Source: Saccharopolyspora shandongensis
GTDB taxonomy: Bacteria; Actinomycetota; Actinomycetes; Mycobacteriales; Pseudonocardiaceae
NCBI RefSeq assembly: GCF_900106995.1
Contig: NZ_FNOK01000010.1
Span: 124,001-188,000 of the forward strand
DNA: 64,000 bases
Reading direction: 5' to 3'
Shown: positions 1 to 8,385 of the stretch, piece after piece
How positions within the stretch are numbered: position 1 is the stretch's first letter
How the letters are laid out: the number at the start of each line of letters is the position of its first letter
Position numbers and translations under genes: made by a program
Notes under the pieces: model-generated
The model's database searches: none
The model's input: only the letters and a program-made list of their open reading frames with translations
What the model was told of the DNA's origin: nothing

Positions 1-106
1 CGAACACACCCTTCGGGTACGGGCCATCGATGACCACGGCGACACGCAACCGGCTGCTTCCGCGTACAACGAACTCGGATACCTCCAGCACTCCGTGCTC
101 GCGCAT
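1..106 (-). CDS. Possible 5' end of a gene running off the left edge
   Basis: On the minus strand an open frame begins with ATG at 106 and stays open to the window edge. It gives about 35 residues, including a segment reading VAVVIDGPYPKGVF near the edge. Codon usage is only moderately GC3-biased and there is no clear ribosome binding site, so the start may lie further upstream (to about 130). It runs in the same direction as sbnA and sbnB and could be the next gene of that operon. I do not recognise the family from so short a stretch. Confidence 0.3.
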   Translation of the reverse strand, partial: MREHGVLEVSEFVVRGSSRLRVAVVIDGPYPKGVF

Positions 107-224
107 CCCCTGCGCGTCGAGGACGTTCCCACTCCGGAACGGGAAGCTGGCCGATAATGCCGGTCATGGTGGTGCGATCGAGCACACCGGCTCGGGTGCG
201 TGGCTGACGGACCCGCCCGGAATT

Positions 225-1208
225 CTAGCCGTGGGCTGCCATTTCGTCGGTGAGGTCGAGTGCGTCGGTCCGGTAGACCCGCTTCACCCAGCTTGGCTGG
301 TACAGCGAGTCGAGGTAGCGCTCACCGAGGTCGGGCGCGATGGTCACCGCCGTGACGTCGGGCCCGAGCTCGTTTGCCGCCAACCACTGGGTGGCGCCGC
401 TGATGACGGTGCCGGTGGAGCCGCCGAAGAGGAAGCCCCGGGCGGCCAGCCGGTGGCAGGCGCGCACCGTGTCGGTCTCCTCGACCAGCACCACGTCGTC
501 CACGAAGGACTCGTCGAGCAGGTCCGGCCGGACTCCGGTGCCGAGGCCGGGAATCATCCGGGGCGCCGGGGGCCCGCCGAAGGTGACCGAACCGACCGCG
601 TCGACGGCCACGATCCGCACGTCCGGCCGGAACCGCTTGAAGTACCGGGCGCAGCCCATCAGCGTGCCCGTGGTGCCCGCGCCGACGAACAGCACGTCCA
701 GCTCGGGAAAGGCGTGGTCGATCGACGGCGCGGTGGTCCGGTAGTGCGCCGACCAGTTGTCCGGGTTCGCGTACTGGTTCAGCCACACGTACCGGTCGTC
801 GTCCTCGCAGAGCTCGCGCACGTGGGCGATGCGGGCGGCCAGGTACCCGCCCTCGGGTTCCAGTTCCGTGACGGTGTGCACCTGGGAGCCGAGGGTCTCC
901 ATCAGCTGCTTGGCGGCCAGGTTGCACCGCGAGTCGGTGACGCACACGAACTGGTAGCCCTTGCTCGCGGCGAGCACGCTCAACGCCACCCCGAGATTGC
1001 CCGACGACGACTCCACCAGGATCGAGTCCGGGCGCAGCGCCCCGGACCGCTCCGCCGCGGCCACCATCGACTCGGCCGCCTTCAGCTTGATGGACCCGGC
1101 GAAGTTGAACCCCTCGCACTTCAGGTACAGCGGAATCCCGATGGTGGGCCGGAGGTCGACGTACAGGTCGTCCTCGTTGAATTCGTGCGGCTGCGAGATG
1201 ATGGGCAC
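225..1208 (-). CDS. sbnA: SbnA-type PLP synthase of the 2,3-diaminopropionate pathway
   Basis: The product is a 327-aa PLP-dependent enzyme of the cysteine synthase fold. The family member SbnA condenses O-phospho-L-serine with L-glutamate to give N-(2-amino-2-carboxyethyl)-L-glutamate, the first step of L-Dap formation in the cytoplasm. The PLP lysine lies in AGSIKLKAA near residue 42, the substrate loop reads ESSSGNLGVAL (about 66-76), and the phosphate-binding loop reads GAGTTGTLMG (about 175-184). The GTG start at 1208 is preceded by GGAGA about 8 bases upstream. The gene follows sbnB by 66 bp on the same strand, the usual pairing, which supports the assignment over an ordinary cysteine synthase. 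The N-terminus is slightly shorter than usual for the fold. Dap would feed one or both diamino-acid A domains of the NRPS. Confidence 0.86.
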   Translation of the reverse strand: MPIISQPHEFNEDDLYVDLRPTIGIPLYLKCEGFNFAGSIKLKAAESMVAAAERSGALRPDSILVESSSGNLGVALSVLAASKGYQFVCVTDSRCNLAAKQLMETLGSQVHTVTELEPEGGYLAARIAHVRELCEDDDRYVWLNQYANPDNWSAHYRTTAPSIDHAFPELDVLFVGAGTTGTLMGCARYFKRFRPDVRIVAVDAVGSVTFGGPPAPRMIPGLGTGVRPDLLDESFVDDVVLVEETDTVRACHRLAARGFLFGGSTGTVISGATQWLAANELGPDVTAVTIAPDLGERYLDSLYQPSWVKRVYRTDALDLTDEMAAHG

Positions 1209-1274
1209 CGGGACTGTCTCCGTCTTGTCCGAAACGAACCTGCTTGCGGGTCAGCGCGAACCGGCCACCGCCTG

Positions 1275-2309
1275 TCAGCCGTAGCGGCGGAGTTCGGAGA
1301 AGAAGTCCGGGATCACCGTCGGCTTCCCGTGGGTCGTGACCTCGTCGTAGATGTACTTGCCCACCGCCAGGTCGAGCACGCCGAGCCCGAACGGGGAGAA
1401 CACCACTGGCCGGTCCGTCGGCACCTTGAGCTCGCCGGCGAGCACGTCGTTGATCGTGCCGTCCAGGAAGTCCCGGTTGCCGGTCCGCTGCTCGGCGAGG
1501 TGCGGCGAGGTGTCGGCCTTCAGGCAGTGCTCGACGTCGTCGACGACGTTCGCCGAGGACAGGATGATCTCCGGCGAAAGGTCGCGCAGGGACACGTGCA
1601 GCACCAGCGGGTTGTGCTCGAACCAGGCCGGGTCGTGCACGTGCGGGGTGCCCGCGACGGTCGCGAAGACCACGAGGTCGGCGGACCTGATCAGGTCTTC
1701 GGCGCTGTCGTGCACGGTGATCCGCGTGCCGTCCTCGGTGCGCTCCAGGTAGGACTTGAAGCCCGCGGCGTGCTCGGCGGACAGGTCGTGCACGCCGATC
1801 TCGTCGAACGTCCAGTCCGTCGCCCGCAGGTAGCTGTGGATGTAGCGGGCGATCAGGCCGACGCCGATGAAGCCGACCCGCCGCGGGCGGCCCCGGTCCC
1901 GGCTGAGGTGGTCGGCGGCCAGCGCCGCCGACGCCGCGGTGCGGGTGGCACTGATGACCGAGCTTTCCAGGCAGGCGAACGGGTATCCGGTGTCGTGGTC
2001 GTTGAGCACCAGCACCGCTGAGGCACGGGGGATCCCGGCCGCCACGTTCTCCGGGAAGCTGGAGATCCACTTGATCCCGTCGACCGCCGAGTCACCGCCG
2101 AGCGAGGCGGGCAGCGCGATGATGCGCGACGTCGGGCGGTCGGGGAAGCGCAGGAAGTACGACGGCGGGTTGACCGTCCGGGCCGCGCCGTGCAGCCGGT
2201 AGGCCGCCTCGACGATGTCCACGACCTGCTTCTGTCGCCCTTCCAAGGCATCCTGCACCTGAGCGCCGGAGATCACGGTGAAGGCTGGGACGTTGGCTAA
2301 GTCGGACAT
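1275..2309 (-). CDS. sbnB: SbnB-type dehydrogenase of the 2,3-diaminopropionate pathway
   Basis: This is an NAD-dependent enzyme of the ornithine cyclodeaminase/mu-crystallin fold, about 344 aa. SbnB oxidatively splits N-(2-amino-2-carboxyethyl)-L-glutamate into L-Dap, 2-oxoglutarate and ammonia. A Rossmann motif, VGFIGVGLIARYIHSYL, sits near the middle. The family's conserved GIKWISSFPENV (near 90) and HVSLRDLSPEIILSSANVVDD (near 245) segments are both present. I chose ATG 2309 because GGAG lies 8 bases upstream and the protein then starts like its relatives. An in-frame ATG at 2357 overlaps the stop of the small upstream ORF by 4 bp (ATGA) and would add 16 residues, so translational coupling from there is possible. 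The pairing with sbnA makes the role secure. Confidence 0.86.
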   Translation of the reverse strand: MSDLANVPAFTVISGAQVQDALEGRQKQVVDIVEAAYRLHGAARTVNPPSYFLRFPDRPTSRIIALPASLGGDSAVDGIKWISSFPENVAAGIPRASAVLVLNDHDTGYPFACLESSVISATRTAASAALAADHLSRDRGRPRRVGFIGVGLIARYIHSYLRATDWTFDEIGVHDLSAEHAAGFKSYLERTEDGTRITVHDSAEDLIRSADLVVFATVAGTPHVHDPAWFEHNPLVLHVSLRDLSPEIILSSANVVDDVEHCLKADTSPHLAEQRTGNRDFLDGTINDVLAGELKVPTDRPVVFSPFGLGVLDLAVGKYIYDEVTTHGKPTVIPDFFSELRRYG

Positions 2310-2353
2310 GCTGTGAGCTCCACTCAGGTCTGGGGCGGAAATTCGATTTGTGA

Positions 2354-2599
2354 TCATGACGGTGCGACGATCGGCGAGCAATCCGCCAGCCGAACCAGCT
2401 CACCCATCGCCATCAGCACCTCGCGGTCGGGCGCTCGCGCGATGTCGTCAACCAGCGTCAGATCCCCGGCCTGCCGCGGTTTCCGCGGCGTGCGCTCCAC
2501 GAAGACCTTGCGGCGCAGGGCGATCACGTCGTCCTCGATCGGCGTGCCGCTGCAGTAGCGGTTGTTGAACGGTAGACCGTCCGGGCCGAACCACATCAC
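2354..2599 (-). CDS. Small hypothetical protein upstream of sbnB
   Basis: This is a short frame of about 81 codons with strong GC3 bias, read in the same direction as sbnB. The product begins near VMWFGPDGLPFNN, is rich in Arg and Asp, and ends LADCSPIVAPS. Its TGA overlaps an in-frame ATG of sbnB by 4 bp, which suggests coupled translation. Candidate starts are GTG 2599 and ATG 2596, neither with a good ribosome binding site. The frame is open further upstream (LNEWTIDPGIRDYQ) without a recognisable start, so it could be the surviving 3' end of a longer gene. I do not recognise a family. The codon bias and coupling argue that it is, or recently was, translated. Confidence 0.45.
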   Translation of the reverse strand: MMWFGPDGLPFNNRYCSGTPIEDDVIALRRKVFVERTPRKPRQAGDLTLVDDIARAPDREVLMAMGELVRLADCSPIVAPS

Positions 2600-2926
2600 T
2601 TGATAATCCCGTATCCCGGGGTCGATCGTCCACTCGTTGAGGCGCGCGATTTCCCTCCGCTCATCGCCGGTACCACCTCGGGTATCGGACTTCTCGGCGT
2701 GCGAATAGGCTGTGGGAACCGAGATTGCTCCGAATGGAGCCGGTCCACTCGCGACCCGCGAGAACTCGAGTTCGTGATCGCCGGAAATGCGCGAATTGTG
2801 GCACCTCGGATCGGAACACGGGTGAACAAGGAGCGTCGGAGAGATAGGGTCTCGGTTACGTACATCCGATCTGCAGCAGAGCAGGGGGCAAGATGGCGGA
2901 CGAGGATCTCCCGGTGGTGGGCGGCC
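2600..2926. other. Intergenic region between divergent genes
   Basis: About 330 bp lie between the minus-strand small ORF/sbnBA transcript and the plus-strand DUF3800-like gene. It should hold both promoters. I see no convincing -10/-35 pair, repeat or RNA gene. The G+C content falls in parts, for example around 2700-2860, compared with the flanking genes. Confidence 0.5.
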
Positions 2927-4051
2927 ATGACGCGTGATCGCGAACCTCTCATGTCGGCCGAATGCGCATCGTCGGGTCGAATCCTCGAGATCGCCTGCGA
3001 CGAATCCGGTTACGAGGGAGACAAGCTCATCGGCACGACGACCGATGTGTTCGCGCACGCCAGCGTGCAGTTGAGCGGCGAAGCCGCCGAGGACTGCATC
3101 CGGGAACTGCGCGGCAGAATTGGTTCGCCGGCGACGGAATACAAGGCGAACCACATACTCCGGGAGAAAAGCCGCCCGGCCCTCGAATGGCTGTTCGGGC
3201 CGTCGGGCCCGCTGCGGGGCACCGCGAAGGTGCAGCTGATCGACAAGGCGTTCTTCGTCGTCGGCAAGGTCCTGGACCTGCTCGTCGAGCGGGTGGGTCA
3301 CCCGGCGAGCATCGGGCTGCACCAGGACCGGCAAGCGAAGGCCACGGCGGTCACCCTGTATCGAGATGGCCGGCGCGCGTTCAGCCGCGAGCAGTGGGGC
3401 AAATTCCTGGTGTCGGCCAACAACCTGATGCGGGTCAAGAGTCGTGGTGACGTGCGAGTCCTGGTCGACGCGTTCTTCCACTCGGTCGGGGCACTGCGCC
3501 TGGCCGGGGCGCCGGAGCGCGTCGAGGAGACTCTGGCGCGGCTCGTCCAGGCCCGGCCGCAGGCGGATGCTCTCCGTGCGCACTTCCTTGACGATCCGCG
3601 GCGGATCCCGGTGGCCGATCCCCTGGTGCCGGCCATCGTTGAGGCCATCGACCACTGGAGCGGCGGCGGCAGCACCGTCCGCGTGGTGCATGATCAGCAG
3701 AATTCGCTGTCCGGGGAGCGCATCGCGCAGATCAAGGAGATCTTCGGTCACCCGGACCCGACGCTGCTCGGTTACGTGCCGACCGGCAGCTTGGCCGACC
3801 TGGCCCTCGTCGATTCGCTCTCGGACCCGCGGGTTCAGGTCGCCGACTTCCTCGCGGGCGTGGCGCGGAAGATCGCGTCGGACGAACTCAACAACCGGGG
3901 CACCCCAGAGCTCACGGCGCTGTTGCGCCCATACGTGAATCCGCACTCGGTCTGGGGCGACGACCGCAGCTGGGCTCTGCTGAAGCCCGCGTCGAGCTTC
4001 CGGCTCGCCGAGGACGGCCCCGGGTTGGTGCCGCGAGAACGAAGCCGCTGA
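2927..4051 (+). CDS. DUF3800-like protein
   Basis: The product is about 374 aa. Near the start (residues about 22-40) it has ACDESGYEGDKLIG, the pattern that opens DUF3800 proteins (hydrophobic stretch, then DESG). Later parts contain a charged segment and VADFLAGVARK near residue 310, which resembles the conserved Asp-containing C-terminal part of that family. DUF3800 proteins have a predicted RNase H-like fold, often occur near mobile or defence genes, and have no established role in peptide biosynthesis. ATG 2927 is the likely start; ATG 2951 is an alternative. It is the only plus-strand gene inside the minus-strand left arm and ends 56 bp from the converging ATP-grasp gene, so it looks like an insertion or an old cluster boundary. 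Confidence 0.6.
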   Translation: MTRDREPLMSAECASSGRILEIACDESGYEGDKLIGTTTDVFAHASVQLSGEAAEDCIRELRGRIGSPATEYKANHILREKSRPALEWLFGPSGPLRGTAKVQLIDKAFFVVGKVLDLLVERVGHPASIGLHQDRQAKATAVTLYRDGRRAFSREQWGKFLVSANNLMRVKSRGDVRVLVDAFFHSVGALRLAGAPERVEETLARLVQARPQADALRAHFLDDPRRIPVADPLVPAIVEAIDHWSGGGSTVRVVHDQQNSLSGERIAQIKEIFGHPDPTLLGYVPTGSLADLALVDSLSDPRVQVADFLAGVARKIASDELNNRGTPELTALLRPYVNPHSVWGDDRSWALLKPASSFRLAEDGPGLVPRERSR

Positions 4052-4070
4052 TCTCTGGTAGGGCGGGGGA

Positions 4071-4091
4071 GGAGCGGCCGCCCGGTGCTCC
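4071..4091. terminator. Weak hairpin between convergent genes
   Basis: A 5-bp GC stem (GGAGC / GCTCC) with an 11-base loop lies in the 56-bp gap between the ends of the DUF3800-like gene and the ATP-grasp gene. It could act as a short bidirectional terminator. The stem is short and there is no T tract, so support is weak. Confidence 0.25.
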
Positions 4092-4107
4092 GGTCGTGGG
4101 CGGGTGG

Positions 4108-5310
4108 CTATTCGTACCGTGGCGCCAGCACCTGATCGATGTTCTGCACGAATGCCGCCAACTCGTCGTGAGTGCGCACGGTTCCGCGGCAGGTGTAGAT
4201 CCGCTCCTGGAAGCCGCGCCGCCAATCGACCGCCGACTGCGTGGGCATCAGCAGTTCGAGCTGGTCCACTTCGGGCAGTGCGCGGGCCGTTGCCAGCCCT
4301 GGCAGTTCGACCAGCCGGCGCGCCTCCATCGGCGGGAGTCCGAAGTAGTGGTATACGACGCCGTCGCACGGGCCGACCTTGGTCGACAGGTCGCGGCCGA
4401 GCGCGATCTCCGCGGCGAGCTGGATCAGGTCGATGCCGTGGCCGCGGTGGAACAGGTCGTGGATCGGATGCCCGAGCCGGCCGTTGACCTCGATGATCCG
4501 CGGGCCTCCGGCGGTCAACATCAGCTCGGTGTGGCAGATCGAATCACCCACTTCCAGCGCGGTGAGGGCGCGGCCGGTCAGGTCCAGCGCGGCGTCCTGG
4601 GCGGAGTCAGGCAGGCGGGCGGGCAGGTAGCTGCCCTGCTCACGGAACGGCGGCGACAACGCCAACTTCCCGGTGATGCCGAGGTGGTGGATCTGCCCAC
4701 CGCGGACAACGCTCTCCACCGACACGTAGCTGCCCCATGGCGGTTCCACCCGGTCGCCGAACAGGCGTGTCTCCAACACGAATCCGTCGTCCGGGGCGCA
4801 CCCCTGCGGTTCGATCGACTTCGCCACGACATCGAAGAGTTCTGCCGGTGAATCGATGGGATACGTGTGCGTGCCGCCGAAACCCCGGTTCGGTTTGAGG
4901 ACGCCCGGCAGCGGCACGATCTCGGCGGCGTGCTCGGCCGACTCGCGATCCACGACGAGAGCGGTCGCGATGTGGTCCACGCCGTGCTCGTTGAGGATCG
5001 TGCGCTGCGAGTACTTCCTGGTGAGGTCGTGCGCCACCGCCGTGGTGTGGAACGGCAGCCCGAGGCCGGCCGCGAGCTCGGCCGTCGCCTCCAGCTGGAA
5101 GTCGCTGAACGTCATGATGCCGCGTGGCCCGAAATCCGCGAGGTCGCCGGGCGAGGCGACCACCGCCAGGTCTGCGAGCAGGTCGGCGACCTGCCGGTTG
5201 TGGTCGGATTCGGGCAGCACGAACACCGGTTCGACCAGGTCGGCCAGGCTCGTCAGGATCTCCAACGGAGTCGCCGCGCCGACGTCGTAGACGATCGCAA
5301 CCCGCTCCAC
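4108..5310 (-). CDS. ATP-grasp carboxylate-amine ligase
   Basis: This is a 400-aa ATP-grasp enzyme. The nucleotide-binding lysine and glycine-rich loop appear as GVLKPNRGFGGTHTYP (about 135-150), and the metal-binding segment near the C-terminal third reads GPRIIEVNGRLGHPIHD. Family members activate a carboxylate as acyl phosphate and join it to an amine or another nucleophile. In peptide antibiotic pathways they often make an amide off the NRPS line, for example on a Dap side chain. The GTG start at 5310 follows GGGAGG by about 5 bases; the longer frame from 5337 lacks such a site. It is the last gene of the operon that begins at the KAS III-like gene. Its substrates cannot be read from sequence. 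Confidence 0.72.
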   Translation of the reverse strand: MERVAIVYDVGAATPLEILTSLADLVEPVFVLPESDHNRQVADLLADLAVVASPGDLADFGPRGIMTFSDFQLEATAELAAGLGLPFHTTAVAHDLTRKYSQRTILNEHGVDHIATALVVDRESAEHAAEIVPLPGVLKPNRGFGGTHTYPIDSPAELFDVVAKSIEPQGCAPDDGFVLETRLFGDRVEPPWGSYVSVESVVRGGQIHHLGITGKLALSPPFREQGSYLPARLPDSAQDAALDLTGRALTALEVGDSICHTELMLTAGGPRIIEVNGRLGHPIHDLFHRGHGIDLIQLAAEIALGRDLSTKVGPCDGVVYHYFGLPPMEARRLVELPGLATARALPEVDQLELLMPTQSAVDWRRGFQERIYTCRGTVRTHDELAAFVQNIDQVLAPRYE

Positions 5311-5359
5311 ATGTCCTCCCTTTCGGTGCTGTTCCAACGAAATCCGCGGCGCGGGCGGG

Positions 5360-6580
5360 TCAGGCAGCGCTGACCTTCAACGGCAGCCGGGTCATGCCGA
5401 GGATGAAGTTCGAGCGCAACCGCTGCGGCTCGCCGGCCGGCTCGAAGCGCACGCGATCGGCGACGATCCGGTCGAACAGCAGGGAGAGCTCGGCCGCGGC
5501 GATCGGCGCCCCGATGCACCGGTGGATGCCGGCGCCGTAGGACAGATGGCGGTTGGGCGTCCGGCCGATGTCGAACACGTCCGCGTCCGGGAACTGCGCC
5601 TCGTCCCGGTTGGCCGACACGTTCCAAAGTGTCACCGAGTCTCCCGCTCGGATGAGCACGTCGCCGCGCCGCACATCGGCCTTGGCGACCCGCTGCACGT
5701 AGGCGTTGGTCGAGCTCCACCGCAGCATCTCCTCGATCGCGTCCTTGGTCAGCTCGGGCGCGGACAACAACCGGTCGTACTGCTCCGGGTGTTCGACGAG
5801 GGCGAGCATTCCGGTGCACGCGGTGTAGGATGAGGTCTCGTTGCCGCCCACCGCGACGTTCATGCAGTTGTAGAAGATCTCCTCCTCAGACAGCCGCCGG
5901 CCGTTGATCTCCGCACCCAGCAGGATGCTCACCAGGTCCGCGCCCGGCTTCGAGCGGCGCTCGTCGACCAGGTCGGCGAAGAACTCGAAGATCTCCGCCT
6001 GGAGCCAGGCCAGCCGCAGCCGGGCGTCCTCGCCGATGTCGACGAACGTCTCGTCGCGGAAGCCGATCATCCGCCGCGTCAGTCCGATGAGGTGGTGGGC
6101 GTCCTGCCGGCCGATGCCCATGACCACCATCAGGGCGCCCGCGGGCAGTTCGGTGGCCAGTTCGGTGGCGAAGTCGCAGCCGCCGTCGGCGATGGCCCGA
6201 TCCACCGCGGCGTTCACCAGCTCGCGCACCTGATCGGCGACGCGCGCCGTCACGGCCGCCGACATCGCGGGGTGGATCTGCTGCTTGAGCAGGCGGTGCC
6301 GCGGCACATCCGTGGCGACGAGCATCTTCCCGCCCGCCGTGTCCGCTTCGCTGCGGAACGAACCGCCGAGGATCGCGCCGTGCTCGGAACCGAACACCGC
6401 GTGGTTGCCGTAGGCCCACAGCACGTCGTCGTAGCGGGTGAGCGCCCAGAACCGGCCGCCTTCGGCGGATTCGTTGCGGTAGATGGGTTCGTGGGCCCGG
6501 AGGTGCTCGAATGCGGCGAGGTGCTCGCCGCGGACGAACATGTCGACGTCGGTCAGGTCGATCTCCAACCGCATGCTCAT
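5360..6580 (-). CDS. Cytochrome P450 coupled to an A-T didomain
   Basis: This 406-aa bacterial class I P450 has all landmarks: an I-helix with VGGNETSS (oxygen-activating Thr), the K-helix ExxR in EEMLR, and the haem loop HLSYGAGIHRCIGAP with the ligand Cys near residue 354. Its ATG overlaps the TGA of the free-standing A-T didomain gene by 4 bp, so the two are translationally coupled. Known A-T plus P450 pairs such as NovH/NovI and NikP1/NikQ hydroxylate an amino acid at the beta carbon while it is bound to the carrier. By analogy this P450 should act on the aminoacyl thioester of its neighbour. Which amino acid is not clear. Confidence 0.9.
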   Translation of the reverse strand: MSMRLEIDLTDVDMFVRGEHLAAFEHLRAHEPIYRNESAEGGRFWALTRYDDVLWAYGNHAVFGSEHGAILGGSFRSEADTAGGKMLVATDVPRHRLLKQQIHPAMSAAVTARVADQVRELVNAAVDRAIADGGCDFATELATELPAGALMVVMGIGRQDAHHLIGLTRRMIGFRDETFVDIGEDARLRLAWLQAEIFEFFADLVDERRSKPGADLVSILLGAEINGRRLSEEEIFYNCMNVAVGGNETSSYTACTGMLALVEHPEQYDRLLSAPELTKDAIEEMLRWSSTNAYVQRVAKADVRRGDVLIRAGDSVTLWNVSANRDEAQFPDADVFDIGRTPNRHLSYGAGIHRCIGAPIAAAELSLLFDRIVADRVRFEPAGEPQRLRSNFILGMTRLPLKVSAA

Positions 6581-8346
6581 GACCGGTCCGCGAGGGTTTT
6601 CGCCTCGTCGATCAACGACGCGATGTGGCCGAGCACCGGATTGCGCAGGATGGCCTTGTGGTCCAACGTGATCCCCAGGTCGCGTTTGATCTTGGTGTTC
6701 AACCGGAAGGCCATCAGCGAATGCCCTCCGAGCTGGAAGAAGTCGTCGTCGCGGCCGACGTTCTCGACGGCCAGCAAGCCGGCCCACATCTCGGCCAGGT
6801 AGCGCTCGGTGTCGGTGGCCGGGGCGGCGTAGTTCTCGCGGCGGGAACGGAGCTGATCCAACTCCTCGTGCAGGGCGTCGAGATCGCGCTTGCCGTTCTC
6901 GTTGGCGGGGATGGCGGGAAGCACGACGAACTCGCTCGGCACCAGGTAGTCAGGCAGTTCCGCTTCGGCGTACTGGCGCAGCTTCTTGATGGTCACGGCG
7001 TCGTTGAGCACCACGAAGGCGACCAGGCTGCGATCGGAATCCTCGCCGGTCGCCAGCACGACGGCGTCGTGGACGTCGGAATGGCGGCGCAGGTTGCGCT
7101 CCACGTCGCCGGGTTCGACCCGGTAGCCCCTGATCTTGACCTGGTCATCGGCTCGGCCGACGAACTCCAGTACGCCATCGGGCCGTTCTCGCACGAGGTC
7201 TCCGGTGCGGTAGAGCGTGCCGGAATCGCCGAACGGGTCGGGCAGGAATCGCTCGACGGTGAGGTCGGGGCGGTCCAGGTAGCCGCGCGCCACGCCCGGC
7301 CCACCGACGTGGAGCTCGCCCACCTCACCGGCCGGCACCGGCTGCCCGCCCGGGTCGAGCACGTAGGTGCTGACCCCGTGCAGGGCGCGCCCGATCGGGA
7401 TGGAGTCCCCGGCCAGGTCGGCCTCGCCGACGAGATGAGCGGTGCAGGCGGTGGTGATCTCGGCCGGGCCGTACAGGTTGTACAGCTCGCCGTCGAACTT
7501 GCCGCCCAGCAGATCCCGGCAGGCGGACGGGAGGATGACGTCGCCGCCGGCCTGCAGGATGCGCAGCGCGGCGAAGGCATCCCGGTCCTCCCACACCACG
7601 TGGTTGAGCACCATCGTCGGCACCAGCATCGCGGTGATCCGCCTGCGCTTGAGCTCTCGCTGGAAGTCCGCGGCGAGCAGGTCGGGAACCGGCGGCAGCA
7701 CCACCATCTCCGCGCCGCTGGCCAGGGTCGTCCACATCTCGAAGTGGAAGGCGTCGAAGGACAAGCTGGAGATCTGCCCGGTGCGGTCGCCGGGACGCAG
7801 GGCGGGCAGACTCGGGTTGGTCGCGAACGACACGATGTTGCGGTGTTCCAGCACGATGGCCTTGGGCTCGCCCGAAGAGCCCGAGGTGAACAACACGCTG
7901 GCCGCGTCGTTGGGCCCGGCAGGCCCGTCCTGGGCGCAAGCGTCGTCGGTCGCCTCCTCCAGCGTGACGATGTCCGCGTCGACCTCGCCGAGCCGGTCGC
8001 GCCAGTCCGGCCGGGTGATCACGGTCTTCGCGCCGCTGGCCCGCAGCATCAGGTCACGCCGCGCATCGGGGTAGCGGCTGTCGACGGCGACGTAGGCGGC
8101 ACCGGCGCGGAGGATGCCCAGGATCGCCACCACGACGTCGACCGACCTGTCGATGTAGAGGCCGACCCGGTCTCCCAGCTGAACACCGCGGCTTCGCAGC
8201 AGCCCGGCGACTGCCCGGGATCGTCGATCCAGCTCCGCGTAGGTTATCGACAGCTCGTCGTCGCTGGCGGCCGGCAGATCGGGGTAGCGCTCCGTCGAGC
8301 GCAACAGGAGGTCGACGAGCGTCGTGGTCTGGGGCGGATTGGTCAA
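6577..8346 (-). CDS. Free-standing NRPS A-T didomain (loading unit 1)
   Basis: This 589-aa protein has an adenylation domain (about 15-490) followed by a carrier domain (about 510-580) and nothing else. A3 reads VLFTSGSSGEPKAI, A5 NLYGPAEITT, A7 YRTGDLV, A8 RADDQVKIRGYRVEPGD, and A10 holds the Lys in NENGKRD. The carrier Ser is in FFQLGGHSLMA. By alignment to GrsA the binding-pocket residues read D-A-F-M-L-A-L-T-A-(K), which I cannot match to a known substrate. The TTG start at 8346 has GGAG 5 bases upstream. With no C domain, it must hand its amino acid to another protein. The coupled P450 downstream suggests oxidation while carrier-bound. The MbtH-like protein at 12110 probably assists the A domain. 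Confidence 0.9.
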   Translation of the reverse strand: MTNPPQTTTLVDLLLRSTERYPDLPAASDDELSITYAELDRRSRAVAGLLRSRGVQLGDRVGLYIDRSVDVVVAILGILRAGAAYVAVDSRYPDARRDLMLRASGAKTVITRPDWRDRLGEVDADIVTLEEATDDACAQDGPAGPNDAASVLFTSGSSGEPKAIVLEHRNIVSFATNPSLPALRPGDRTGQISSLSFDAFHFEMWTTLASGAEMVVLPPVPDLLAADFQRELKRRRITAMLVPTMVLNHVVWEDRDAFAALRILQAGGDVILPSACRDLLGGKFDGELYNLYGPAEITTACTAHLVGEADLAGDSIPIGRALHGVSTYVLDPGGQPVPAGEVGELHVGGPGVARGYLDRPDLTVERFLPDPFGDSGTLYRTGDLVRERPDGVLEFVGRADDQVKIRGYRVEPGDVERNLRRHSDVHDAVVLATGEDSDRSLVAFVVLNDAVTIKKLRQYAEAELPDYLVPSEFVVLPAIPANENGKRDLDALHEELDQLRSRRENYAAPATDTERYLAEMWAGLLAVENVGRDDDFFQLGGHSLMAFRLNTKIKRDLGITLDHKAILRNPVLGHIASLIDEAKTLADRS

Positions 8347-8385
8347 GGCATCTCCATCAGGTCGTGAGTCAGGCGGCGGGACGGT

